Assembly: GCF_003148905.1 (NCBI RefSeq)
Contig: NZ_QGHC01000001.1
Span: 211,128-275,127 of the forward strand
Direction of reading: 5' to 3'
From: Fulvimonas soli
GTDB taxonomy: Bacteria > Pseudomonadota > Gammaproteobacteria > Xanthomonadales > Rhodanobacteraceae
Length of the DNA stretch: 64,000 bases
Shown here: positions 55,887 through 63,888 of the stretch, piece by piece
Layout of the letters: the number at the start of each line of letters is the position of its first letter
How positions within the stretch are numbered: the stretch's first letter is position 1
The notes under the pieces: model-generated
Told to the model about the DNA's origin: nothing
The model's input: only the letters and a program-made list of their open reading frames with translations
Databases searched by the model: none
Translations under genes and position numbers: made by a program

Positions 55887-56774
55887 CTATACGCGCAGCG
55901 CGTCGACCACCAGGGTGAATGCGGGTGAAGGCTGCCGGCGGCTCGGGTAGTACAGGTGGTAGCCGGAGAAGGGCGGGCACCAGTCTTCGAGCACACGCAC
56001 CAGGCGCCCTTCCCCGATGTGCGGCGCAAATTCTTCTTCCGGCAGGAACGCGATGCCGAGCCCGTCGAGCGCCGCGATGACGATGTGGGGCGACGTGTTG
56101 AAGATGAGCTGCCCGTCGACGCGAACGTTCAACGGGCGGCCGCGGCGTTCGAATTCCCACACGTAGAGTCCCCCGCGCGTCGGGAAGCGCAGGTTGATGC
56201 AGCGATGGTCCACCAGGTCGCGCGGCGTCTTGGGGACGGGATTTGCGGCGAAGTAGGCCGGCGAGGCGACGGCGGCCATCCGCAGCCTGGGGCCGATCGG
56301 CACCGCGATCATGTCCTTGTCGATGGTGTCGCCCAGGCGCACGCCCGCATCGAAGCGGTCGGCGACGATGTCCCTGAGCCCGTAGCTGACGTCGAACTCG
56401 ATCCGGATGTCGGGATACTCGTGCAGCAGCGGCATGAGCTTGGGCAGCAGCGTCGTTCGCAATACGTGATCGCCGCTGGTGATGCGCACGGTGCCGGCCG
56501 GCTTGTCGCGCAATGCGGTCAGCGCGTCCAGCTCGGACTCGATCTCGTCGAGACGATGGCCGATCGCCCGCAGCAGGCGCTCCCCGGCCGGCGTGGGCGA
56601 AACGCTGCGCGTGGTGCGCGTGAGCAGGCGGATGTCGAGCTGCGTCTCCAGGCCGCGGATCGCCTGGCTGAGGGCCGATTGCGTCACGCCCAGCAGCGCC
56701 GCGGCGCGGGTGAAGCTGCCTTCCCGCGCGACGGTCACGAAGGCCAGCAGATCGTTGAGGTTGCGTCGTGCCAT
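55887..56774 (-). CDS. LysR-family transcriptional regulator
   Basis: The 295-aa protein has the LysR helix-turn-helix (LNDLLAFVTVAREGSFTRAA, LLGVTQSALSQAIRGLETQL) and a periplasmic-binding-like effector domain (AGTVRITSGDHVLRTTLLPK, RFDAGVRLGDTIDKDM, LDGLGIAFLPEEEFAPHIGE). It belongs to the CrgA/DsdC-like group that often controls a neighbouring oxidoreductase or exporter. It is divergent from the hydrolase-MFS cluster, and the 228-nt intergenic region carries paired repeats suited to LysR binding. The effector is unknown. Confidence 0.9.
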   Translation of the reverse strand: MARRNLNDLLAFVTVAREGSFTRAAALLGVTQSALSQAIRGLETQLDIRLLTRTTRSVSPTPAGERLLRAIGHRLDEIESELDALTALRDKPAGTVRITSGDHVLRTTLLPKLMPLLHEYPDIRIEFDVSYGLRDIVADRFDAGVRLGDTIDKDMIAVPIGPRLRMAAVASPAYFAANPVPKTPRDLVDHRCINLRFPTRGGLYVWEFERRGRPLNVRVDGQLIFNTSPHIVIAALDGLGIAFLPEEEFAPHIGEGRLVRVLEDWCPPFSGYHLYYPSRRQPSPAFTLVVDALRV

Positions 56775-56789
56775 GGCCCAGTCTGGCAC

Positions 56790-56843
56790 GAAGCATTGAT
56801 TAGATTCACTAATTGGCCATAGAAGCATTCATCGTCTAATCAA
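56790..56843. promoter_or_regulatory. Candidate LysR binding region in the divergent promoter
   Basis: The inverted repeat TTGATTAGA (56796-56804) / TCTAATCAA (56835-56843) is perfect over 9 bp. GAAGCATT occurs twice in direct orientation (56790-56797 and 56822-56829). The block is the most AT-rich stretch nearby and lies 16-69 nt upstream of the regulator start, as expected for an autoregulated LysR and a divergent target. Confidence 0.6.
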
Positions 56844-57002
56844 GGTGATTCCTCCCGGTCACACTATCCATGTCCGCCATGGGCATGGCATGGGACGGGA
56901 GCGCTTTCGATGCGCGTCAAGGCCCATGGCGCCCATGCGGGCGACGCCGAATGCCGCTTCGTGATCGACAACGCCCTGGTGGGCGCGATCGAGGAAAGAC
57001 CG

Positions 57003-58031
57003 ATGAAAAAGCTGCTTCTCGCGTTGGCCCTTCTCGCCAGCGCATCCATTGCAATGGGGCAAGACATGTCCAAGGGCGCAGACAACTTCTACAGGAGCGA
57101 CAAGGTGACCTTGCGGAAGGTCAGCTTCGACAACCAGTACAAGATGAAGGTCGTCGGGAACCTGTTCACGCCCAGGGACCTGAAGCCGGGCGTCAGGTAT
57201 GCCGCGATCGTCGTCGGCCACCCGATGGGCGCGGTGAAGGAGCAGAGCTCGAACCTGTATGCGCAAAAGCTGGCCGAGCAGGGCTTCGTCACCCTGGCGA
57301 TCGACCAGTCGTTCTGGGGCGAGAGCGAGGGCCAGCCGCGCAACGCCGTCGCGCCGGACATCTATGCCGAGGCGTTCAGCGCGGCGGTGGACTACCTGGG
57401 CACGCGGCCGTTCGTCGACAGGAACCGGATCGGCGTGCTCGGCATCTGCGGCAGCGGCAGCTTCGTCATCAGCGCGGCGAAGATCGACCCGCGCATGAAG
57501 GCGGTCGCGACGGTCAGCATGTACGACATGGGCGCCGCGAACCGCAACGGGCTCGGTCATTCGCAGACGCTCGAACAGCGCAGGAAGATCCTCGCGGAAG
57601 CGGCGGAGCAGCGCTACGTGGAGTTCACGGGCGGCCAGGCCAGGTACACCAGCGGGACGGTGCACGAGCTGACGCCCGACACCCCGGCCATCCAGCGCGA
57701 GTTCTACGACTTCTACCGTACCCCGCGGGGCGAATTCACGCCCGCAGGCTCGTCGCCGCAGCTGACCACGCATCCGACGCTGAGCAGCAACGTCAAGTTC
57801 ATGAACTTCTATCCGTTCGACGACATCGGGACGATTTCCCCGCGTCCGATGCTGTTCATCACGGGCGAGAACGCGCACTCCAGGGAATTCAGCGAGGAGG
57901 CGTACCGGCTTGCCGGCGAGCCGAAGGAGCTGGTCGTCGTGCCCGGCGCGGGCCACGTGGATCTCTACGATCGCGTCGACCTCATTCCGTTCGGCAAGCT
58001 GACCGCGTTCTTCCGGGCCAGCCTGAAGTAG
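57003..58031 (+). CDS. Exported alpha/beta hydrolase, dienelactone-hydrolase-like
   Basis: The 342-aa protein has a signal peptide (KKLLLALALLASASIAMGQ) and an alpha/beta-hydrolase core. The elbow is GVLGICGSGSF with Cys149 in the nucleophile position, as in dienelactone-hydrolase and YcjY-like members. The acid is in the PRPMLFITGENAHS region and the histidine in VVPGAGHVDLYD. I chose the ATG at 57003 because the signal peptide starts there; the frame is open from 56910. It is the first gene of a rightward cluster opposite a LysR gene. Codon use is less GC3-biased than most of the window. Confidence 0.87.
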   Translation: MKKLLLALALLASASIAMGQDMSKGADNFYRSDKVTLRKVSFDNQYKMKVVGNLFTPRDLKPGVRYAAIVVGHPMGAVKEQSSNLYAQKLAEQGFVTLAIDQSFWGESEGQPRNAVAPDIYAEAFSAAVDYLGTRPFVDRNRIGVLGICGSGSFVISAAKIDPRMKAVATVSMYDMGAANRNGLGHSQTLEQRRKILAEAAEQRYVEFTGGQARYTSGTVHELTPDTPAIQREFYDFYRTPRGEFTPAGSSPQLTTHPTLSSNVKFMNFYPFDDIGTISPRPMLFITGENAHSREFSEEAYRLAGEPKELVVVPGAGHVDLYDRVDLIPFGKLTAFFRASLK

Positions 58032-58057
58032 TTCGCCAGGGAGCCTGGAGCGCGTTC

Positions 58058-58675
58058 ATGCGACGGCACGATGCGAAGCCCGCTTGCGAAGCGATGGATC
58101 GTCGCGGGCGTCGGCCCGTGAAGCACGGCACGGGAGGTCCAGGCCCCGGATGGCGCGCCATGCCGCGTATCGCGGCGAGGCCGGCGGTTCCCGCGCGCTT
58201 CCTGTTCGCCCTGCTTGCGGCCCATGGGGCCTCCGCGAACGCATCGCCGGCCGCCCCGGGTGGCGCGGAAACGGCGGAAGCGAAAACCGTTCCCTTTCGA
58301 GAAGGCAGGCATCGCATGGATATCCGCATGGCCATCGGTTCCACGACGTTGACGGCGACCCTGGACGACAACCCGACGGCGCGGGATTTCGCCGCGTTGC
58401 TGCCGTTGACCGTGACGCTGCAGGATTTCCATTCCACCGAGAAGATCAGCGGCGAGCTGCCCGGGCGCCTCTCGCAGGAGGGCGCGCCCGCGAGCGCCGC
58501 CGGGGCGGCGGGCGACATCGCGTTTTATGCCCCGTGGGGCAACCTCGCGCTTTTCCACCGGCCCGGCCCCGACGCCCGCGGCCTCATCAAGATGGGAAGG
58601 ATCGTCTCCGGCATCGAAGCGCTCGAGCGGCCGGGGCCGCTGCGCGTGACGATCTCCCGCGCCGACCAGCGATAA
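58058..58675 (+). CDS. Cyclophilin-like domain (Cyclophil_like2) protein
   Basis: The C-terminal half matches the cyclophilin-like fold family: IRMAIGSTTLTATLDDNPTA, RDFAALLPLTVTLQDFHSTE, KISGELPGRL and IAFYAPWGNLALFHR, followed by GLIKMGRIVSGIEALERPG. The family is small, of unknown function, and often sits beside oxidoreductases and LysR genes. A GGAG 7 nt upstream favours the ATG at 58058 (205 aa), but an ATG at 58160 would start directly at a signal peptide (RPAVPARFLFALLAAHGASA), giving 171 aa. It lies 27 nt after the hydrolase gene. Confidence 0.82.
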   Translation: MRRHDAKPACEAMDRRGRRPVKHGTGGPGPGWRAMPRIAARPAVPARFLFALLAAHGASANASPAAPGGAETAEAKTVPFREGRHRMDIRMAIGSTTLTATLDDNPTARDFAALLPLTVTLQDFHSTEKISGELPGRLSQEGAPASAAGAAGDIAFYAPWGNLALFHRPGPDARGLIKMGRIVSGIEALERPGPLRVTISRADQR

Positions 58676-58687
58676 GGAATCGAAGGC

Positions 58688-58921
58688 ATGCACGCAGTGG
58701 GATCGAACGACTGTGGCTGCCCCAAGGTCCTGCGCCTGATGGAGCTTCCCGTGCTGCATCCGGCGCGGGGCCAGGTGCGCGCGTCCGCCGGGCTTCTGCC
58801 GTTGCGGGTCGCCGCGACGTTCCCCGCGGCCGAGACGGCGGCCACCCATCGGCGCCTTGCCGGGGGCGGCCTGCGTGGGCGCGCCATCCTCGCCTTCGAC
58901 GAACGGATGAAGCACCGATGA
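58688..58921 (+). pseudogene. Quinone oxidoreductase (MDR/zinc-type) relic with internal deletion
   Basis: The 77-codon frame joins the two ends of a medium-chain dehydrogenase. Codons 1-34 (MHAVGSNDCGCPKVLRLMEL, then PVLHPARGQVR) match the N-terminus of NADPH:quinone oxidoreductases. Codons 36-72 (PLRVAATFPAAETAATHRRL, then AGGGLRGRAILAFD) match the last strand-helix unit of the same family. Roughly 250 residues, including the whole NADPH-binding fold, are missing in between, and the junction is in frame near codons 34-36. The stop overlaps the MFS start (ATGA), as in a coupled operon. It cannot be an active oxidoreductase. Confidence 0.75.
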
Positions 58922-60150
58922 CGAACGTCGCTCCCTCCACGGCGGCCGCAGGCAGGGGCGCGTGGAGCGCCGTGTTTGCGATGTCGCTCAGCGCGTTCGC
59001 GCTGATCGCATCCGAGTTCATGCCGGTCAGCCTGCTGACGCCGATCGCGCGCGATCTGCACATCAGCGAGGGCAGCGCCGGCCAGGCCATCTCCGTCTCG
59101 GGAGCGTTCGCCTTGCTGACCAGCCTCGTCATCTCGACGCTGGCCCGGCGGCTCGACCGCAAGGCGCTGCTGCTGTCGCTGACCCTGCTGACGATCGTCT
59201 CGGGCGCCATCGTGGCCTTCGCGCCGAATTACTTCCTCTTCATGGCCGGTCGCGCGCTTATCGGGGTGGTCATCGGCGGCTTCTGGTCGATGTCGGCGGC
59301 GACGGCCATGCGGCTGGTGCCGGACGCGCAGGTCCCGCGGGCCCTGGCGATCGTGAACGGCGGGAACGCCCTGGCCACGGTGGTCGCCGCGCCTCTGGGC
59401 AGTTTCCTCGGCGCGATCATCGGATGGCGAGGCGCGTTCTTCTGCGTCGTTCCGGTCGCGGCGATCGCCTTCGGCTGGAAGCTGGTGAGCCTGCCCCCGA
59501 TGAAGGTCGAGCCCGGGGAGAGTTCCGGAAACGCACTCAAGCTGCTGGCGCGGCCCTCGGTCGCGCTGGGCATGGCGGCGGTCAGTCTCTTCTTCATGGG
59601 GCAGTTCGCGTTGTTCACCTACCTGCGGCCGTTCCTCGAGACGGTGACCCGCGTCGGGGCCTCCGTGCTTTCGCTCATGCTTCTCGTCGTCGGCGTGGCC
59701 GGCTTCGTCGGCACCGCCCTGATCGGGCGGTGCCTGAAGGAAGGCCTCTACCGGACGCTGGCCATCATCCCGGTGTCGATGGCGGCGGTCGCCCTGGCGC
59801 TTATCGTTCTTGGCGGCTCGGTTGCCGCGACCGCGGTGCTGCTTGGCATCTGGGGGCTGCTAGCGACGTCGGCCCCGGTGGGCTGGTGGACCTGGCTGGC
59901 GCGAACGCTGCCGCGGGATGCGGAGGCCGGGGGCGGATTGATGGTGGCCATCATCCAGCTCTCGATCGCGTTGGGCGCGACGGCGGGAGGCGTCCTGTTC
60001 GACCTGCGCGGCTATCGGGCGACCTTCGGCATGAGCTCGGTGCTGCTCGTCGTCGCGGCTGCTCTCGCGGTCCGCACGGCGCGCGCCATGTCGCGCACGG
60101 CGCCGGTCAATGCCGTCGCCGCTCGTTGCGAAGCCGGTCTGGGGGAGTAG
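58918..60150 (+). CDS. MFS exporter, DHA1 type (AraJ/NepI-like)
   Basis: The 410-aa inner-membrane protein has twelve predicted helices. Recognisable features are the TM1 motif FALIASEFMPVSLLTPIARD, the TM2-3 loop TLARRLDRKALLLSLTLLTI, GRALIGVVIGGFWSMSAATA in TM4 and the motif C-like NGGNALATVVAAPLGSFLGA in TM5. It resembles purine-nucleoside and sugar efflux carriers. It ends the LysR-controlled cluster and overlaps the deleted oxidoreductase by 4 nt. The exported compound is unknown, perhaps a product of the hydrolase. Confidence 0.9.
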   Translation: MTNVAPSTAAAGRGAWSAVFAMSLSAFALIASEFMPVSLLTPIARDLHISEGSAGQAISVSGAFALLTSLVISTLARRLDRKALLLSLTLLTIVSGAIVAFAPNYFLFMAGRALIGVVIGGFWSMSAATAMRLVPDAQVPRALAIVNGGNALATVVAAPLGSFLGAIIGWRGAFFCVVPVAAIAFGWKLVSLPPMKVEPGESSGNALKLLARPSVALGMAAVSLFFMGQFALFTYLRPFLETVTRVGASVLSLMLLVVGVAGFVGTALIGRCLKEGLYRTLAIIPVSMAAVALALIVLGGSVAATAVLLGIWGLLATSAPVGWWTWLARTLPRDAEAGGGLMVAIIQLSIALGATAGGVLFDLRGYRATFGMSSVLLVVAAALAVRTARAMSRTAPVNAVAARCEAGLGE

Positions 60151-60185
60151 CGGATGTTGCCGGGCCGGGGCGCAGGCAGGGTTTA

Positions 60186-60198
60186 GCGGAAATTCCGC
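60186..60198. repeat. Small hairpin after the MFS gene
   Basis: GCGGAA (60186-60191) and TTCCGC (60193-60198) form a 6-bp stem around a single base 35 nt after the MFS stop. The rest of the 273-bp gap to the tRNA shows no gene. No T-run follows. Confidence 0.4.
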
Positions 60199-60384
60199 GA
60201 TCGCGTCAGGCATCCCGGCCGATGCGCTATGTGCACGGCGCCTGCCGCCGTCAATCCACTTGGCAGAGCGCCGAGCGCCTGACCGGAGCCGCCCGTGCGC
60301 CCCAAGGCTGCCGGCACGCGGAGACCCCAGTTCATCCTGATCGCGCGCCACGGCGGGCGAGGGCCGACGCACGCGCACAACAAA

Positions 60385-60406
60385 GGCCATTCCTTGCGGA
60401 ATGGCC
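60385..60406 (-). terminator. Terminator of the tRNA-Ala unit
   Basis: A perfect 9-bp stem GGCCATTCC (60385-60393) / GGAATGGCC (60398-60406) with a 4-nt loop is followed on the minus strand by TTTGTTG. It lies 17 nt beyond the tRNA 3' end. Confidence 0.85.
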
Positions 60407-60423
60407 CAAGTCGCTGGTTCGAT

Positions 60424-60499
<76 letters not shown>

Positions 60500-60512
60500 A
60501 CGCGAGCCGCGC

Positions 60513-60541
60513 ATGTTAGCAGGGCCCCGGCGCGGCGCCAA
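60513..60541 (-). promoter_or_regulatory. Promoter of tRNA-Ala
   Basis: On the minus strand TTGGCG (60536-60541) and TAACAT (60513-60518) are separated by 17 nt. The -10 is extended by TG (TGCTAACAT). The predicted start lies about 6-8 nt before the mature tRNA 5' end. The -35 overlaps the rnd gap and is independent of rnd transcription. Confidence 0.65.
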
Positions 60542-60551
60542 GCCCTCGGCG

Positions 60552-61664
60552 TCAGCCGGGCAGCAGGGCCGGCAGGCGGTCGGCGAGCAGCCCGCGGCGC
60601 CAGCCGTCGAGGAAGTCCGGCCACTCGGCGGTGACCACGTATTCCTCCAGCACCTTGCGCGGGCACAGCAGGCCGGGCGGCAGGTCGAGCTCGGCGGCGC
60701 GCCGGTCGACGAAGTCCTTCATCGCGGCCAGGGCCTGCTTGGCCTGGCCCTGCGGGTATCCGGGAATCGTCGCGGTGGCGGCGATCTCCTCCGCCTCCAC
60801 CGGCGCGGCCAGCAGCTCGAACAACTGCGCGCGTTGCGCCGAGCGCAGCGCGCGCTGGCCGCGCGCGCGCTGCTCCAGCTCGCCCGGCGTGCGCGGCGGC
60901 GACTGGGCGAGGTCGAGCGCGAGCGCATCCTCCAGCAGCCACGGGCGCGGGCGGTCCAGCTCGCGCGCGCTGCGCTCGCGCCACAGCAGGATGCGGCGCA
61001 GCAGCGCCTGCTTCTCCGCCGGCCATTCCGCGGCGGCGCGGAAGGCGCGCTGCGGCTGCGGATCGGCCGCGCGCTGGCCGGCGCGGGCCTTCAGGCGCGC
61101 GCAGTCCTCGGCGTGCCAGGCGCTGCGGCCGCGCCGCTCCAGGCGCTCGCGCAGTTGCGCGTGCACCGGCTCGAGGTGCACCACGTCGAGGGTGGCGTAG
61201 ATCTTCTGCGACTCGGTGAGCGGGCGCTGCAGCCAGTCCGAGCGCGTCTCGCCCTTGTCCAGCTCCGCGCCGACCAGTTCCGCGACCAGCGCGCGGTAGC
61301 TCAGGCCCAGCCCCATGCCGACGAAGGCGGCGGCGATCTGGGTGTCGAACAGCTCGTGCGGGCCGCCGGGCAGCAGCGGCGCGAGCGCCTCCAGGTCCTC
61401 GCTGGCGCTGTGCATCACCACGGTGCGGCTCTCGCGCAGCGGGTGCAGGGACTGGCCGATGTCGAAGGCGAGCGGATCGACCAGCGCGTAGCCGCCGTTC
61501 CAGCCGAGCTGCAGCAGCGCGAGCTGCGGATAGAAGGTGTTGCGGCGCATGAACTCGGTGTCCAGGCCCAGCGCGGCGTCGGCGGGCAGTCCGGCCAGCC
61601 AGGCGTCGAGGCCGGCGCGGCGGTCGATCCATGCGGCGGCGGGGGCCGCGGGCGTCAGTGACAT
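60552..61664 (-). CDS. rnd: Ribonuclease D
   Basis: The 370-aa 3'-5' exoribonuclease trims tRNA 3' ends. DEDD active-site motifs are LGLDTEFMRRNTFYP (Asp35, Glu37), MHSASEDLEALAPLLP and YATLDVVHLEPV (Tyr and Asp of the Y-variant). An HRDC domain follows at about 205-290 (QALLRRILLWRERSARELDR). The ATG at 61664 has AAGGA at 7 nt spacing. Its location next to a tRNA gene is suggestive but may be chance. Confidence 0.93.
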   Translation of the reverse strand: MSLTPAAPAAAWIDRRAGLDAWLAGLPADAALGLDTEFMRRNTFYPQLALLQLGWNGGYALVDPLAFDIGQSLHPLRESRTVVMHSASEDLEALAPLLPGGPHELFDTQIAAAFVGMGLGLSYRALVAELVGAELDKGETRSDWLQRPLTESQKIYATLDVVHLEPVHAQLRERLERRGRSAWHAEDCARLKARAGQRAADPQPQRAFRAAAEWPAEKQALLRRILLWRERSARELDRPRPWLLEDALALDLAQSPPRTPGELEQRARGQRALRSAQRAQLFELLAAPVEAEEIAATATIPGYPQGQAKQALAAMKDFVDRRAAELDLPPGLLCPRKVLEEYVVTAEWPDFLDGWRRGLLADRLPALLPG

Positions 61665-61766
61665 GCGTGAATCCTTGAGGGCGCGACGCGCGCGCATTGC
61701 CCTGTCGTGGGCGGGTGCCATATGGTGAGCGGCGCACGATAGCAGGCCATCGCAGGACGCCCAACC

Positions 61767-63704
61767 ATGCCGAGCAACCAGACCGTCCGCCGCCAGCGCG
61801 CCCTGGGAGGGGCGATCGGCGTGATCGTGCTCGGCGGCGCGCTGGTCTACCACTTCTTCCCGCGGGTGTTCCACGTCGAGCCGGGCCGGATGGCGTCGCG
61901 CGCGGTGCCCGCGGGCACGACGCTGCCGTATGCCCCGGCCACCTCCGCGCCGGCCGTGGTGGACAACGAGCTGGCGGCCGGCCCGCCGCTGACGCTCGCG
62001 CCCAGCGAGGTGATCGCCAAGCGGATGCGCCAAGCCGACCAGCACCTGCCCGAGCAGCGCAGCGAGGACACCCCGGAGGTGCGGGCGCTGGTCGAGCGCG
62101 CGGCCAAGGCCCTGCAGGCCGGCCGGCTGACCGGCGAGGACGGCGCCGCCGCGCTGTACGCCCAGGCCGCCAAGCTCAAGCCCGACAGCCGCCGGGCCGC
62201 CGCCGGCCTCTACGAGGTGCGCGACCGGCTGGCGGCGCAGGCCGGGCAGGACATCGCGCTGGGCGACGCCGAGACGGCGCAGGACCTGCTGGAGACGCTG
62301 CGCGGCCTGCCCGACAGCGCCGGTGCGGTGCGGCAGCTGGAGGCCAGCCTCAGGACCCTGCAGCAGGTGCGCCCGATCCTGACCCGCGCCGCGGCCCTGC
62401 TGCAGCAGGGCAAGGCGGACCAGCCGGCCGGGGAGAGCGCGCTGGATCTCTACCGCCAGGTGCAGCAGCTCGATCCGCAGAACGCGGTGGCCGAGCAGGG
62501 CGTGTTCCAGGTGCAGCGGGTGGTGCTCGACCGCGCGCTGGCCGCGGTGGCGCAGAACGACTTCGCCGCCGCCGACCGCGCCCTGCAGCAGGCCGAGGCG
62601 ATCCAGCCCGGCTCGCAGCAGCTCAAGGACGCGCGCGCGCGCGTCGACGGCATCCGCCAGCAGCGCGCCGGCGCCCTGATGGCGCAGGCGCATTCCGCGC
62701 TGGACGCCGGCAATCTCGCGCTGGCGGCGCAGCTGGCGACGCAGGCCAAGGCGATCGATCCCGCGCAGGAAGGCTATGCCGAGTTCCAGGAGCGCCTGAC
62801 CAACGCCCGCCTGTACGCCAGCTACCGGCCGGGCCAGGTGTTCAGCGACCGCTTCGTGGACCAGCCCGGCCAGGCGCCGGCGATGGTGGTGATCCCCACC
62901 GGCCGCTTCCGCATGGGCGCGGCGGACGACGAGGATGGGCACACCGATGCCGAGCTGCCGGCGCACGAGGTCGTCATCGCCAAGGGCTTCGCGATGGCGC
63001 GCAGCGCGGTCACCGTGGGGCAGTTCCGCGAGTTCGTGCGGGCCAGCGGCTACCAGCCCGACTCGGACCGGCTGGGCGGCGCGAGCGTCTACGACGAGCG
63101 CACCGGCGCGCTGCGCGACGACTCCCGCGCCGACTGGCAGGACGACTACGCCGGCCATCCCGCGGCGGACAACCTGCCGGTGGTCAACGTCTCCTGGAAC
63201 GACGCCCAGGCCTACGCCGCCTGGCTCGGCCAGCGCACCGGCAAGCGCTACCGCCTGCCCAGCGAGGCCGAGTTCGAGTACGCGCTGCGCGGCGGCACCA
63301 CGACGCGCTACTGGTGGGGCGACGGCAAGCCGGACAAGCCGGTGGAGAACCTCACCGGCTCGGGCGACCGTTCCGCGCGCGGCCGGCGCTGGAGCAACGC
63401 CTTCGCCGGCTACCGCGACGGCTACTGGGGGCCGGCGCCGGTGCTGAGCTTCGCGCCCAACCCGTTCGGCCTGTACGACATCAACGGCAACGTGTCCGAG
63501 TGGGTGGCCGACTGCTGGCACGACAGCTACCTGCGCGCGCCGCAGGACGGCGGCGCCTGGCTGAACCCCGGATGCAGCATGCACGTGGTGCGCGGCGGCT
63601 CCTGGGGCAGCTCGCCCGACCAGGTGCGCTCGGCCTTCCGGCAGGGCACCGACGGCAGCCTGCGCAGCGGCCGCGTCGGCTTCCGCGTGGTGCGCGAGCT
63701 GTAG
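61767..63704 (+). CDS. Membrane-anchored SUMF1-domain (formylglycine-enzyme-like) protein
   Basis: The 645-aa protein has one transmembrane anchor (residues 12-30). A helical TPR-like region follows to about residue 350 (AAALYAQAAKLKPDSRRAAA, LDLYRQVQQLDPQNAVAEQG), then a C-terminal FGE-sulfatase/SUMF1 domain (VVIPTGRFRMGAADDEDG, NVSWNDAQAYAAWLGQRTGK, RLPSEAEFEYALRGGT, DINGNVSEWVADCW, VRGGSWGSSPDQVRSAFR). The two copper-binding cysteines of true formylglycine-generating enzymes are replaced (GGSWGSSPD region), so it is probably a non-enzymatic binding member, as with many kinase-linked and periplasmic SUMF1 proteins. It is rightward and divergent from rnd. Confidence 0.87.
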   Translation: MPSNQTVRRQRALGGAIGVIVLGGALVYHFFPRVFHVEPGRMASRAVPAGTTLPYAPATSAPAVVDNELAAGPPLTLAPSEVIAKRMRQADQHLPEQRSEDTPEVRALVERAAKALQAGRLTGEDGAAALYAQAAKLKPDSRRAAAGLYEVRDRLAAQAGQDIALGDAETAQDLLETLRGLPDSAGAVRQLEASLRTLQQVRPILTRAAALLQQGKADQPAGESALDLYRQVQQLDPQNAVAEQGVFQVQRVVLDRALAAVAQNDFAAADRALQQAEAIQPGSQQLKDARARVDGIRQQRAGALMAQAHSALDAGNLALAAQLATQAKAIDPAQEGYAEFQERLTNARLYASYRPGQVFSDRFVDQPGQAPAMVVIPTGRFRMGAADDEDGHTDAELPAHEVVIAKGFAMARSAVTVGQFREFVRASGYQPDSDRLGGASVYDERTGALRDDSRADWQDDYAGHPAADNLPVVNVSWNDAQAYAAWLGQRTGKRYRLPSEAEFEYALRGGTTTRYWWGDGKPDKPVENLTGSGDRSARGRRWSNAFAGYRDGYWGPAPVLSFAPNPFGLYDINGNVSEWVADCWHDSYLRAPQDGGAWLNPGCSMHVVRGGSWGSSPDQVRSAFRQGTDGSLRSGRVGFRVVREL

Positions 63705-63709
63705 GAAAA

Positions 63710-63725
63710 GCCTGCCGCGGCAGGC
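63710..63725. terminator. Perfect 16-bp palindrome after the SUMF1 gene
   Basis: GCCTGCCGCGGCAGGC is fully self-complementary and lies 6 nt after the stop codon. It would form a stem in RNA with a minimal loop but lacks a T-run, so it may be a terminator hairpin or an RNA end protector. Confidence 0.45.
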
Positions 63726-63888
63726 ACATGCGCACCGGGCGGCGGACATCCGGCCGACTGTTTTTCGTCACGGAGTTTTGCGAGACTGGTTGCCAGCCGC
63801 GCCGGCGGCTGCCTGCAGCTTCAGCACCCTCTCTCGCGTCACCGAGAGGCTCGGCCCCTGTTTCGACAGCTTTCCGAGGAGACGCGCC

